64,000 nucleotides of DNA from the NCBI GenBank assembly GCA_030765055.1, contig CM060953.1, positions 76,249,832-76,313,831 on the forward strand, read 5' to 3'. Positions 24,967 through 36,405 of the stretch are shown here, piece after piece; within the stretch, counting starts at the first letter, position 1; every line of letters begins with the position of its first letter. The notes under the pieces were generated by a model. The model was not told the DNA's origin. It ran no database searches and saw nothing but the letters and a program-made list of their open reading frames with translations. This stretch comes from Mantis religiosa. Its lineage: Eukaryota; Arthropoda; Insecta; Mantodea; Mantidae. The translations under genes were made by a program, and so were the position numbers.

Positions 24967-25223
24967 TGTGGCCACGCCGTGGCTCAGTGGTTAGACCGTT
25001 TGACTCTCACCAAGGCGGCCCGTGTTCGATCCCAGGCGTCCGCAAAGAGAGATTTGTGATGAACAACATGGCGCTGGAACGGATTTTCTCCGGGATCTCC
25101 GGTTTCCCCCGCCATTTCATTCCACCGGTGCTGCATCTTCATCTCATGTATCATCAGTGTCATCGCCCGCGGTGCCGTATGTAGTAAAAGCGGGCGTTAA
25201 ACACTACACATTTCATTTATTTC
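24967..25223 (+). mobile_element. tRNA-derived SINE, family C, present in one duplicate only
   Basis: The head has a box A-like tggctcagtggttaga and a box B-like gtgttcgatccc, followed by a GC-rich body (ctccgggatctccgg). The 7-base direct repeat ggtgaaa flanks it (24960-24966 and 25224-25230). The matching place in copy 2 of the tandem duplication (about 27587) is an empty site with a single ggtgaaa, which fixes both boundaries. Confidence 0.88.
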
Positions 25224-25309
25224 GGTGAAAAATAAATTCTCAACCAATTATTAATTGTTCTTTCACGCTAGTTGTGTGTAGGTTAAATATGGAAAAATAG
25301 AGTCACTCT

Positions 25310-25817
25310 GAAAACTTCAATGCCATGGTCAGGATTTGAACTGTGGTTCTTTCGTTGGTATCTGTCTGGCTGCTCTTAACCATTGAACTACCATGACCAA
25401 CATGCAAGCATGACATTAAATTCTCTAATTGACTTGTGGTTTTCTTGGTAAACCACTAGAAGTTCTCATAAACACATGAGACAACGACCTTAATGGTGAC
25501 TTACTGTAAGTACTTTAAGTCCCTGGCTTTATAGTTCAGTCCACTATTAGATCAATTAATGGAGACATCAATTGATGTGTAGGCCAAAGCATGTAAAGGT
25601 AGGAAAAAGAATGACATTAAATTCTCCAGCTGACTCTTGTTTTTCCTGGTAAATCATTAGGAGTTCTCATAAACACATGAGACAACTATCTTAATGGTGA
25701 CATATTGTGCTGTAACTGTCTGCCTTTCCGTATTTTGGCCTACATACTGCTACTGTTAAAGAACAATTAATTTCCATTAATTAACCTAATAGTGGTCTGA
25801 ATTATGAAGCTTGGGTC
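25310..25817 (-). repeat. tRNA-derived repeat, family B, two partial units (copy 1)
   Basis: Minus-strand tRNA-like head with box B-like ggatttgaac complement at about 25333 and the mirror accepting stem atgccatggt ... accatgacc. The body contains gacattaaattctc and aaccactagaagttctc. A second body-only unit follows (from about 25612). The same arrangement recurs in copy 2 at about 27670-28177. Confidence 0.75.
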
Positions 25818-27669
25818 AATTTCTGGTGAAAATCCATCAGACGGCAACTTTCTTTTTACCAAAATAGAAGATGGTTCATCTACACACTGAAAAGTTATAT
25901 GATAATTTAAATCACACAAACGCCTTTCGAGATCGGGTATACCAACGCTACAAGCTTTCCTTGGCACGCTAAACCTCTCGCGTTGTTACTTTCTCCTTCT
26001 AGTCTTCGTCCCGTGGATTCATCCTGTAGGAATTATTTCCGGAGCTGGTTGTCTGTCGGGTTATTTGATTCCCGACTGTTGTAAGTCATAACAGGCCCTA
26101 GTGTTTAGACTCTCACTCCATTGATGCAGCCGTTTTTCTGTGTTGCTGGTCAAAGAAGATATACTCGCAGACGAATCCTGTACTCTTTGGTTTCGGTTGA
26201 TGCGCATTCTATTGTCATCTCTGGGCATTACCTATGCTAAATTGTTCCCTTTCTTTGCTCACTGAGAAGTAGATAGATGTCACTGTAAATTACGATTGTA
26301 CTATCTACATTTTGTAACAACAATTCAATATTTGTTGTAATTAACGATATATCAACAGGAATGAACCCTGAAAGGTCTATTTTAGAAATCCGTTTAATAG
26401 TCATTGCGCAGATAACTAATCCTTTGTACCTTGACTCCAATAATTTGAAAACAAATTTCTATATTACTTCTTCTGTAAATTTATTTAGAAAACTTGATAA
26501 AAAGTATGGTGATAACGGGATATGAATTTGAACACAAATATGTCTAGTGGGAATCAATATATAATAGGATAATATGGAATTAAATTCTGGAATTCCTTAT
26601 TAAATTTGAATTTTCCGCTTTCCGTTTTGTGCCGCTATCCATGCGTAGCTTTTGGAACTAAGTTGTTCAATAACTGGTTGGCAATCGAGGTTGAGCTAAG
26701 AGATGGAGCTGGTTCAGATTTTAGAAGCTTTCTGCATCTGGTCTGTATATTTGAATTAGGATTTACAAATGAGAGATTTAGGATGTTTTAATAAACTTTG
26801 AGGATGGTGTTAAGTTTATTAATCACTGTTTATCAGTGTTATTTTGGAAGAGTTGCGGAATGACCTTGCATGCAGTTTACGGAATATAGCCGCTGATTTA
26901 TGTCATCGCGATTGAACATGTAACATTTATTTATTACTGACTGATAGTGAATTGCACTTAACCATTCTTTGTTAATAGATTAACTAATATATCCTGAAAG
27001 TAACTGGAGGCAATAATTCAAAATTACAGCAAGATGGAGGGTTTTCATCCCTTGCTAAAAACTGAGTATTTTATACTATTATGTATAGTGTATATAAAGA
27101 AAATATACAGTTCAGAAAATAGGTTATGAGATCATCTTTGGGGTGCATCAGAACATAATAAAGGACAAGTTTAATCAAAGTGAGTGCTTGTAATTTTAGC
27201 TATTAAGAAATTTATTAATGTTTCAAATTACCGGATGTACTATTAGTATTTGAACCCCAGCAGTGTTGTCGGAAGGCATTATTTACTACTGTACTGTTTA
27301 CAAGTCCATTTTTGTTAATCTACAGTAACATTATCAATTATACCAGTATTTATGAGTATGAGTAAACTACGGTTTTGACTTTATGGAAAGAAATCAAATC
27401 AGCAGTTATTAAAACAGACTAGAATGTGTATTTATATACAGTTTACCTACATTGAAATAACTTGTCAAGAGGATACATGATTAATGTTAGCATGTTATGC
27501 AGATGTACACAGTTCTTAACGGGACAATTCATGGTTACACTCCAGCATTTAGATTACATTTAAATCAATTCATTGATGTTTTGGGTGAAAAATAAATTCC
27601 TAACCAATTAATAATTGTTCTTTCACGCTAGTTGTGTGTAGGTTAAATATGGAAAGATAGAGTCACTCT

Positions 27670-28177
27670 GAAAACTTCAATGCCATAGTCAGGATTTGAA
27701 CTATGGGTCTTTTGTTGGTATCTGTCTGGCTGCTCTTAACCATTGAGCTACCATGACCAACATGCAAGCATGACATTAAATTCTCTAATTGACTTGTGTT
27801 TTTCTTGGTAAACCACTAGGAGTTCTCATAAACACATGAGACAGCTACCTTAATGGTGACTTACTGTAAGTACTTTAAGTCCCTGGCTTTATAGTTCAGT
27901 CCACTATTAGATCAATTAATGGAGACATCAATTGATGTGTAGGTCAAAGTATGTAAAGGTAGGAAAAAGAATGACATTAAATTCTCCAGCTGACTCTTGT
28001 TTTTCCTGGTAAATCACTAGGAGTTCTCATAAACACATGAGACAACTATCTTAATGGTGACATATTGTGCTGTAACTGTCTGCCTTTCCATACTTTGGCC
28101 TACATACTGCTACTGTGAAAGAACAATTAATTTCCATTAATTAACCTAATAGTGGTCTGAATTATGAAGCCTGGGTC
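27670..28177 (-). repeat. tRNA-derived repeat, family B, two partial units (copy 2)
   Basis: Duplicate of 25310-25817 with point differences; see that entry for the parts. It ends at the right border of the tandem duplication. Confidence 0.75.
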
Positions 28178-28375
28178 TTAAAGTACTTACAGCACAGTAA
28201 TTTGCCATTAAGGTAGCTATCTCATGTGTTTATGAGAACTCTTAGTGGTTTACTGGTAAAAACGCAAGTCAGTTGGAGAATTTAGTGTAATGCTGGCATG
28301 TTGGACATGGTAGCTCAATGGTAGCTGCAAGATCCATGGTTCAAATCCCGGCTATGGCATTTTTCTTAAGCAGTT
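28178..28375 (+). repeat. tRNA-derived repeat, family B, opposite orientation
   Basis: Immediately after copy 2 the same repeat appears on the plus strand: the body (cttacagcacagtaatttgcc, gagaactcttagtgg) leads into the head (gacatggtagctcaatgg, then a box B ggttcaaatccc at about 28339). The anticodon-arm region is partly deleted. With 27670-28177 it makes a tail-to-tail pair. Confidence 0.7.
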
Positions 28376-30344
28376 ATATTTTAATAGGATGAGAAGTGAA
28401 CCTTACTATGTTTATAACTCTAAGAGATGGATAGTATATGAAACCTCCTTTTCTGTGTGTCATAGTTCTGTGAAGAATAGCTTAGGGATTCTCTCTTAAT
28501 TGGCCCAAGGTAATGAACTGCTTGCTCTATCTGTACAATCTCCTTTGTTTATCCCACATATCTGTCAACATGATACCAACAAATAATGCCATCTTGATGG
28601 CAGAACTGCCAACATAAGTAACAAGCATTGGGATCTATATGAGAATAACAAGTGACTTAGGACCCAAATGCAAAGTACAGTCAGACTTCAGGGCTGTAAG
28701 ACTTGAAGCTTGAGAGACATTGAGGGCTATGAGTTATAAAGCGTAACCAAGGAATGTTTTTTATAAGAAGAGGAGAGCAATTAGCATTGCTGAAACATTA
28801 GGTATTTAAATCCCGGTGGCTCAAGGTAGTGAGTGGAAAAAGCAAAATTAAATAATGGGCAATACACATTTATATGAAGGGGAAAAAGAGAAAAGAAAAA
28901 ACTTAATGCCAAACTAGTAGATTTTAGTACTTAGGTTGGCGCGCTCATTCTTGCATGCACAGTATCATTATCAAGCATGTTTTGCTGTTCACATTTCATA
29001 ATTGTGATATAAAATTAGAGCTTATAGGTGGTTGTAAAGTGATAACATCTCCTTATGCAAGTTTTAGGTAATCCATTCATTTTACACACTTTTTCACTAG
29101 GAAAGATAGGAAAGAATTTAAAATAATCAGGATAGGAAAGAATTTAAAATAATCAGTCTCTTGCAAAATTGATTAATGCTATTACTAATGTTTTTTTAAA
29201 TATCTATTTTATACATATTGTTGGAAATAACAAATCAACACACTAATTTTCGAGTTAATTTCTATAAAGTTAAATAGAAAGAAAGTTTAAATTTGCAATT
29301 CTGTCTTTTTAAATAGATATCACACTCAGGCTTGTGTAGAATGAAAATAAATGTTGCTAAAGTTAGGTGCTGTATAAGTATTGGTTAAAGTGTAGTACTT
29401 CTCTCCAAAATAAAAACATTGATAAAGGTGAGAGTGATGTAAATTACCTTAGGATTGTTGTTGGTGTTGTGGAACATAAGGACCACAACCTTGGCCATCA
29501 CTAAGCCTACACAGTGGGACTGCTGTATAAATGAAAAATGAGTCACTGGATTGGCAAATTTTGATTAGCTTTTATTATTGGGATTTAGTTACACAAATCC
29601 TATGACTACATTGTTTCTATGGTTTCTCAGTTGTGATCAACAGCTTCACTCTTATGAGAAAGCATCCTTCAACTATTCTTTCCAGCTTAGTATTCCCAAT
29701 CCCTGGCTACACTTCTTGCCTTAGGTTCTAATGACAGTGTTTGTTAGTCATATTTTCGAGCTATGCATTTGCAAAAGAGCTTAAGATAGCTCTTGATAGC
29801 AAGTGGCACTTGTAGGGATCTCCAAAATCATGTAAGACCAAATGGGAAACTAGTTCTATGTTTTATTATAAATATCTTAAATATCTTGAAGTGTATAAAA
29901 AAATAATTGCAAAACAAATATGTTGTTTCGATTAATCACTGCACTACACTTTAAGATTTAAGAAGTTATCCTACTATGTGGGTCCAAGCTCTGTGTGTTT
30001 GTGGGGTGAGGAGCAGTTGGAGTAAGCTGGTGATGTGTGGCAATGCTTGCATAAACAGAAATTATCACTTCAGATTGTTATTGTTCCTTACATGAGCATT
30101 AGTGATGGTGCTCTCACTTCTAACCATTTGTTTGTTACAAATGCCAGACCACTGCAAATTATTGTGGATGAGGGTTCATCAAAGGCCATTCATAAATGTT
30201 GTGGTCGGTCCATAGTGAGATTTGCGAGTTGGAATATAATAGAAAAATGTTACAAGAAATCAAAGTAAAATTATTTCTTTAATACCCCACTCAAGCAGGC
30301 AACAAAGGGGGCAACGAAATGTATTATACATAATGTATATATAA
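28376..30344. other. Unassigned AT-rich sequence
   Basis: No gene recognised. There is one short local tandem duplication at about 29102-29155 (gataggaaagaatttaaaa twice). The frame at 30035-30268 has no recognised domain. Confidence 0.4.
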
Positions 30345-31544
30345 AGGGTGTTAATGAACTACACCAAATTATTTTCAGAGCAAGTGGAAATATCTTAAAC
30401 AATTTGAGATAGGAGACTTATGGCCTTTGATTCAAATGTGAAAGTTACGACTATTAGTTTCTGAACTGTCAGTGTGCCACTGCTAATGATGATACCATTT
30501 GAATGCAGAACTAATGAAAATGAAGAGACATCTCGGACCACACTCTCTGACGCAATAGTTATGACGTTAGCTTTCAAGGGAAAGGTAAAGGAATTAGAGT
30601 CTCCTACACCTTTTTGTCTTTTTTTTTTTTTTTTTTTAATTTTTGTTTGTTTGAATGTTTTTTAAATATTTTGTCTAAAATTTTAATTCTTATATAAATG
30701 TATGCATTTTACGAAGTAATTTCACCTTATCAGTGCAATTACAATTCTTTCTAACAAAGGTTGAATCCTGCTTAATATTTTCCCATGCAGTATGTCTAAA
30801 TGGGAGGTGGTTTAAAGGCTGAACGAATTTGCATAAAATAAAAAGTAAATGCATCTCTTTGTCAGATTTATAGGAACTGCTCAAAATGGCAACCTGCATT
30901 TTCAATACAAGTGGCGAAGGAATGGCTGTCGTACTCGGTGCAAAATTCTTTGTCAAATAACTTCATGTGCTGCTATTATTTGGACAGTTAGGTCATCTGA
31001 GGTAATAGGTGTTTCATACACCAGAGACTTGAGGTCACCCCAGGAAAGGAAATCAATTGGTTTGAAAGGAAATCAATTGGTTTGAAAGCATATAGAAAAA
31101 AATTAACTACCCGAGAGAAACCGAACCAATGACCTTTAGAACACCAGTTTGTTGCGTTACGAATTGGGCCACCAGAGCACTTACAGAAACCTCAGTGAAG
31201 TAGGCTACATGATGTTAGAAGGCATTAATCAGTGTTCATTGTCATACTGGCAGGTGATTAGTTCGAGATTTGAGATATCTTTAAGGCATTAAATCTTGAG
31301 AACACCAATAACGAGCTACTAAGAATCGCTATTTCTATACTTGGGTAGCAGTTTTAAAGACATTCTAATCCATTAATTTCACCTACTTTGGTTAAATACC
31401 AACTTATCAGCATCTGATACCAATTAAGTTTAATACAGTCAACTGCGTTATGTTTAGCCGCAGACCATGCATTGCCTAACTCAGGTTGTTTATATTAGTC
31501 ACGTCTACAATCGCTGAAATTATTTCAGTGTTCATTAACACCCT
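30345..31544 (-). mobile_element. IS630/mariner-like DNA element, copy 1
   Basis: Inverted ends: agggtgttaatgaactac on the left and, on the other strand at the right, cagggtgttaatgaacac, each followed by an aaat(a)atttcag block. The copy is homologous in inverted orientation to 41618-43831, where TA dinucleotides abut both ends. That is typical of the Tc1/mariner/IS630 superfamily. It holds a transposase C-terminal relic on the minus strand at about 31060-30889 (DLKSLVYETPITSDDLTVQ), a style seen in insect DDE_3-type transposases. It also contains a duplicated 20-base block (31050-31085) and a tRNA-like stretch at about 31122-31185 that copy 2 lacks. The 1.2-kb size is near that of a whole element, but the catalytic blocks are not visible. 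Confidence 0.65.
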
Positions 31545-31564
31545 GTGTGTGTATATATTTATTA

Positions 31565-31835
31565 AATTTATAATTAACGTCCTCCAATGTTAGGTTGTAT
31601 TAGGGGATGAATAAAATGGGTGAAATGATGCTCAAATGAGCCCAGAGTCCATAGAGCTTAGAGTTACCTAAAATTCATCTTTCAGGATAAGGGAAAACCC
31701 CTGAAGAGACCTTATCCAAATAACCCACACTGACCAAGCTTCAAATTTGGGCGCTCTTGAAAAAACAAAATTTGAACAAAAAGAATTTTTTTTTTCTGTG
31801 TGAGGCAGACATGCTGCCACCTAAGTTGCAGGCAT
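31565..31835 (-). mobile_element. SINE family A, degenerate copy
   Basis: The body matches the family (acgtcctccaatgttagg, gaaatgatgctcaaatgag, ttcaggataaggg). The tRNA head is diverged and split by about 35 bases of A/T-rich insertion near 31758-31795, before tgtgaggcagacatgctgcca. No clear target duplication remains. Confidence 0.75.
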
Positions 31836-33178
31836 GGGGAGCAGACTATTGTGGAAAATCAGAAAATTTCATTTTGAAGATTAGAAAGGAGCGTAAACAA
31901 TTTTAGGAGCAAACTGGACATTGTTTTATTTTCAACACTGAGGGAAAAAGAAATACACCGAAAGACATTGAAAAGTATTTGTGAGTGAATCTGATAAGTG
32001 TGTTATCCAGGAAGTTGTTCAGGAATTCTACAAAATACAGGAAGTAATTCCAAAAGCAAAGAAACTCCATCCAATTGTTAAGCACAGAATACATTTTCCT
32101 TGGCTCACAAAATTTTTGATAAAGAGTTTTAAAAGTTATTGCCTTAACGTGGAGAAAATGTGTAAGCAAACAGAAGATTGTAATTGAGAAATCTAAAGTT
32201 CTACTGTGATATATCTTGTACATATTAAAGTTTTGAAATATGGTAGCAAGACCATTACAGAATAATTCAGGTTAGACTAGCCTATGCCTGCCAAAAACCG
32301 CGGCTGTAAGTATGAACAATAAACTAGAGAGGGGGAACGAATCACTAAAACCGGGGTCTTTTCACATTAGATCAGCACAAATCTTCCTAAAGTTTCTAGA
32401 ACATTCCACCCACCATGTTGTCCAAATTCCACAAGACATGCTGATTGCGAATTCTTTATCGTTGGGTTCAATGCCTAGAACTACTGAATGCCACATACAC
32501 GTGCGGCTATTTCCCCAAAATTGACAAGCTAAGGATATCTCGTCCTTTGCCCTGCTATGAGGTTCAACATCTTTATACCAAGAAATGGTAATTCAGTTTT
32601 ATAGAAAAACCTCATAATGTTAACATTCCTATTAAAACTTTAAAATAAATTAGGTTTCTCCACCTCACCAAAGTGTACACAATCATACAGTACACAAAAT
32701 TATTCCCAGAATCAACTTTGTCATACATTTGATACAATCAAAATAAGAAATAATCAAGAGTTCTTTATTTTAAGTCTGTCTGTCAATGTAACTGCACTTT
32801 TGCTGTCTCTTTTGAGGAGCCTTTATAATCGTTTTACAAAGAGGTCTTCCCTTAAAGTTCATTGTGCAGAATTGCATCTCTTCAGCAGCTAATGAAACAG
32901 AACTGGAATTTTGGCAACTGAGACTGCACATGGAATCAACATCTAATTGTCACTTCCTAATTCAGAGTTGCTATTGGTCTTCAAGAATGGGTAAAGAGGT
33001 TTTCCTTTTCTGTCATGTGGAGATGAATTTATGACAGCAGTTAGTTGTGGGTAGAATGTACTGCCTGTGTGAAGTAACTGCACTCCCATTCACTAAACCG
33101 ATTCTGCTTCATTACTGGCTTCCAAGATTTACTACTCCCTGTGTGCCCTAAGTTGACATAAGGTAAGCTTGTTCTGTG
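31836..33178. other. Unassigned sequence with short frames
   Basis: A 68-codon plus-strand frame at 31981-32187 (starts MSESDKCVIQEVVQEFYK) is lysine-rich and protein-like but has no recognised domain; its antisense is also open. Nothing else was identified. Confidence 0.35.
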
Positions 33179-34380
33179 GGTGTTCTCATACCAGCTTAGA
33201 AAAGCTGTCTTTTCTACACTTGATATATCAGGAATTTCAGAAATGACAGTGAAGTTCCACAAGGATGTAAAAAAATTATTTTAATCTCACCTGTGCCTTC
33301 ATCCACCTTTAGAACACAACCTACCTACCTACCTACCTACCTACCTACCTACCTACCTACCTACCTACCTACCTACCTACCTACCTACCTACCTACCTAC
33401 CTACCTACCAACCTACCAACCTGCCTGCCTGCCTGCCTGCCTGCCTGCTCTCATACCAGCTTAGAAAAGCTGTCTTTTCTACACTTGATATATCAGGAAT
33501 TTCAGAAATGACAGTGAAGTTCCACAAGGATGTAAAAAATTTATTTTAATCTCACCTGTGCCTTCATCCACCTTTAGAACACAACCTACCTACCTACCTA
33601 CCTACCTACCTACCTACCTACCTACCTACCTACCTACCTACCTACCTACCTACCTACCTACCTACCTACCTACCTACCTACCTACCTACCTACCTACCTA
33701 CCTACCTACCTACCTACCTACCTACCTACCTACCTACCTACCTACCTACCTACCTACCTACCTACCTACCTACCTACCTACCTACCTACCTACCTACCTA
33801 CCTACCTACCTACCTACCTACCTACCTACCTACCTACCTACCTACCTACCTACCTACCTACCTACCTACCTACCTACCTACCTACCTACCTACCTACCTA
33901 CCTACCTACCTACCTACCTACCTACCTACCTACCTACCTACCTACCTACCTACCTACCTACCTACCTACCTACCTACCTACCTACCTACCTACCTACCTA
34001 CCTACCTACCTACCTACCTACCTACCTACCTACCTACCTACCTACCTACCTACCTACCTACCTACCTACCTACCTACCTACCTACCTACCTACCTACCTA
34101 CCTACCTACCTACCTACCTACCTACCTACCTACCTACCTACCTACCTACCTACCTACCTACCTACCTACCTACCTACCTACCTACCTACCTACCTACCTA
34201 CCTACCTACCTACCTACCTACCTACCTACCTACCTACCTACCTACCTACCTACCTACCTACCTACCTACCTACCTACCTACCTACCTACCTACCTACCTA
34301 CCAACCTACCAACCTACCTACCTGCCTGCCTACCTACCTACCTACCTACCTACCTACCTACCTACCTACCTACCTACCTT
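33179..34380. repeat. Duplicated flank plus (CCTA)n microsatellites
   Basis: A 140-base flank (ctcataccagcttagaaaag ... cctttagaacacaa) occurs at 33183-33320 and at 33451-33586. Each copy runs into a CCTA array: a short one at 33319-33420, then CCTG at 33421-33446, and a long one of about 790 bases at 33585-34378. Copy number of the tetranucleotide differs about eightfold between the two. Long proline/threonine/tyrosine frames here are repeat translations. Confidence 0.95.
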
Positions 34381-34789
34381 CGACTACCTTACATGTAAAA
34401 AAGTCTATTATGTTAGCAAGCTCTGGTTCATTTTGCCTTGTCAATGATTTGACTATTACCTAATCAGAATTTGAGAATTTTTTCACCTTATATGCTGAAG
34501 GCCGGCTGGTGTAGGCATAGTTGTACTACATGACTTTAGTGTTCCTGGAATTGTGCAAATGTTTTCAAAAACTTGTGAAAAAAGGAAACTTTTTCATTGT
34601 AGTTCCTGTTAGTGGTGTAATAAAAGTTATGGAAAGTAATGTTGTCTAGGTATCATGATCTACAAAGTTGTATGAATGGTGCAAACTGGCCCAGGCACCA
34701 AGTGTCTGTACAGTACCTACTATGTTCTGCATATGAAGCATCAAAAGGGTGCCATTCTGCGTGCTGAAACACATTAATAAACTCTTTTC
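34381..34789. other. Unassigned sequence
   Basis: No gene or repeat recognised. Confidence 0.4.
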
Positions 34790-35099
34790 TAATTGAACAA
34801 ACTATTTGTAGTCGGCTTTTTGACACTTTGTCACTTATGTTTTCATATTATGGAGGGACTAGTTTCGGGAGCCGTCACTTCCATTTTCAACCTCTATCCA
34901 ACTTTGTCTGTTGTCGTCTGTTTCTGCTCTCTTCTCTATGGCGTTAGAACTGTGAACTTCTTTGTCAAATTAACTACTAGTGAGATTTCAAAGTTCATTA
35001 CTCGGTCCTTTTCCATATGAATATGTTCTCCCATGATTTCAGTATATTTTGGTTTATCATTCCTCTTAGTAGTTTTGGATTTGGGTCACTATTATGATT

Positions 35100-35262
35100 G
35101 ACAACAGTCTTGTGTTGGACTCCGGGTCTCTTGACTTAGAACCCTGAAGATGCCAAATGCAGTTTTCGGCGAAACGTCGGAAAGAAATACAAATGGACCA
35201 CGGCCTACAAACCCGGACAACATAGTGGAGTTAACAACGCCGGCTGTGGAAGCCTCAGTATT
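35100..35262 (+). mobile_element. Retrozyme-like 163-bp insertion with 10-bp TSD
   Basis: The perfect direct repeat tattatgatt flanks this insert (35090-35099 and 35263-35272), and the PLE sequence on either side is continuous across it. The insert has no coding capacity. It centres on a hammerhead-like core and carries ccgggt upstream and acccgg downstream that can pair as an outer stem. Animal retrozymes are small non-coding retroelements with type I hammerheads. A truncated end of a full PLE is the alternative. Confidence 0.55.
35144..35180 (+). ncRNA. Hammerhead ribozyme-like core
   Basis: Core boxes ctgaaga (35144-35150) and gaaac (35171-35175) are intact. Between them tgcc and ggc can form the base of stem II. 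The downstream gtcgg gives a possible cleavage triplet in a minimal stem III. Activity is not shown; short-stem III forms in PLEs are thought to work best as dimers. Confidence 0.5.
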
Positions 35263-35395
35263 TATTATGATTTTTGTTCCAAAAGTGAAATGCTGCTGTT
35301 CATTTAGCTTCTTGTTTCAGTTTGATGTTTCTAAAGTGCTTTTTGACTCCAGAGTCAAATCAGGTTTATATTCATCCACTGCTTGTAATGACAAA

Positions 35396-36405
35396 AAAAA
35401 AGTGACTAAGCATTTTATCTATAATTTTTGGAAATAAAAAGAAATTACAACATTCTAGATCAGGGCTATATGGTGGAGGATCCATTGTGCTGACCTTTAG
35501 GGCACTCAGATGCTCAGTTGTTAGTTTTGCTTTGTGCGACAATTTGGACATTTTTCATGAAGTTTTAAAAAATTTGCAATAAACATTTCTGTACTATATG
35601 GAATAAAAAGAAGTATTTCAGAAAGTGGAGTGCCATTGTTATAAAATTAGGCAAATGAGTCAACTTGTATACACTTTTCTCCACTTAAAAGTTTACAAAG
35701 TGTATACAAGGTTGATTCATTTGCCTAGTTTTAATAATTTCTGTACTAATTGGCCAAAATTGTACATCTTTCTTCTAACGCTAAATGATAACACTGCCTG
35801 TTTTAGAAAAAACAACTAGCTGTTTTCTTAAGAGCACTGCAAATTTGTTGGACTTCTGTTCCCTTAGATTCTGTTTGAAAGAACCACTAAGCCAATTACT
35901 TTTCTTTTTAGGAAACAAAATAAATCCAGGATTTATCACCAACAGTAATATTCCAAACCAAATTTGTAGTTTTGCCTTGAATTTTTTCTAAGTTTTTCTG
36001 CACCAATTAATGTTTTCTTTGATTGGGAGACAGTTATTGTACCTTCCATGGGCAAGAAGTTTTCTCAAATCTATCTATTGATGTAAAATGTTTTGGCTTT
36101 AACTCATCCCAATACCCAATGTTTGCAGCCTGAATAAATTCATAAGATGATCATCAATCTTCTTCAAGCATTCCTTGAGCTGCAGCAATATTTTCATCTG
36201 TAACAGCAGTTCTTGGGGATCCTTCTGGAAATTCATTTTTAAGAAAAAACTGATCTATTTTTTAATTCAGTGTACCAATTATAAATGGTTGCCTTAGATG
36301 GAGCTTCTTCACCAAATTGTTTCTGAGCTGATCTTCCAGTGCTTAGGTGTTGATTTAAAATCATAAAATGTCATAGCCTATATATGTTCTCTAATCAAAT
36401 TCATT
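35396..36405 (-). pseudogene. mariner transposase relic
   Basis: Minus-strand pieces in order: the N-terminal helix-turn-helix region (about 36405-36200; AMTFYDFK, then EEAPSKATIYNWYTELKNR), the first catalytic block at about 35925 (WNITVGDKSWIY), a middle part (TASCFF), and the block LTTEHLSALKVSTMDPPPYS at about 35530-35470. The last is followed by SPDLECCNFFLFP, where the third catalytic aspartate has been replaced. Several stops and frameshifts and an internal insertion (35641-35745) show long decay. Mariner moves by cut-and-paste into TA sites. Complete ends were not delimited. Confidence 0.8.
35641..35745. mobile_element. Short palindromic MITE in mariner relic
   Basis: Two inverted arms of about 36 bases (aaaattaggcaaatgagtca ... 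and its complement ending at tgcctagtttt) enclose about 19 bases. The arm sequence is the same family as the 74-base inverted arms at 42341-42414 and 43394-43467. It is therefore an internally deleted member. Confidence 0.7.

Larger units (their letters stand above)
23195..28177. repeat. Tandem duplication of a 2.36-kb unit
   Basis: Copy 1 (23195-25817) and copy 2 (25819-28177) are direct repeats that differ at only a few percent of sites by eye. The length difference (264 bases) equals the SINE plus its target duplication present only in copy 1 (24960-25230). Both copies start atttctggtgaaaatccatc and end with a SINE-B-type region finishing in gaattatgaagc. The duplication is recent relative to most elements here. 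Confidence 0.92.
34790..35395 (-). mobile_element. Penelope-like element fragment (terminal repeat plus GIY-YIG relic)
   Basis: The left part (34790-35095) is the PLE terminal repeat also seen at 44255-44400, 44690-44900 and 52440-52640 (block gggactagtttcgggagcc). On the minus strand at about 35350-35264 a GIY-YIG endonuclease relic is read (KKHFRNIKLKQEAK, stop, TAAFHFWNKNH). The GIY-YIG nuclease nicks target DNA for PLE insertion. The fragment is interrupted by the 163-base insertion at 35100-35262. Confidence 0.8.

Noticed and set aside
31981..32187. 68-codon frame as a real gene
   Set aside because: Short, no domain, and the opposite strand is equally open; kept only as an unassigned note.
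33293..34463. 72- and 301-codon Pro/Thr/Tyr/Leu-rich frames
   Set aside because: They are translations of the CCTA array and its duplicated flank.
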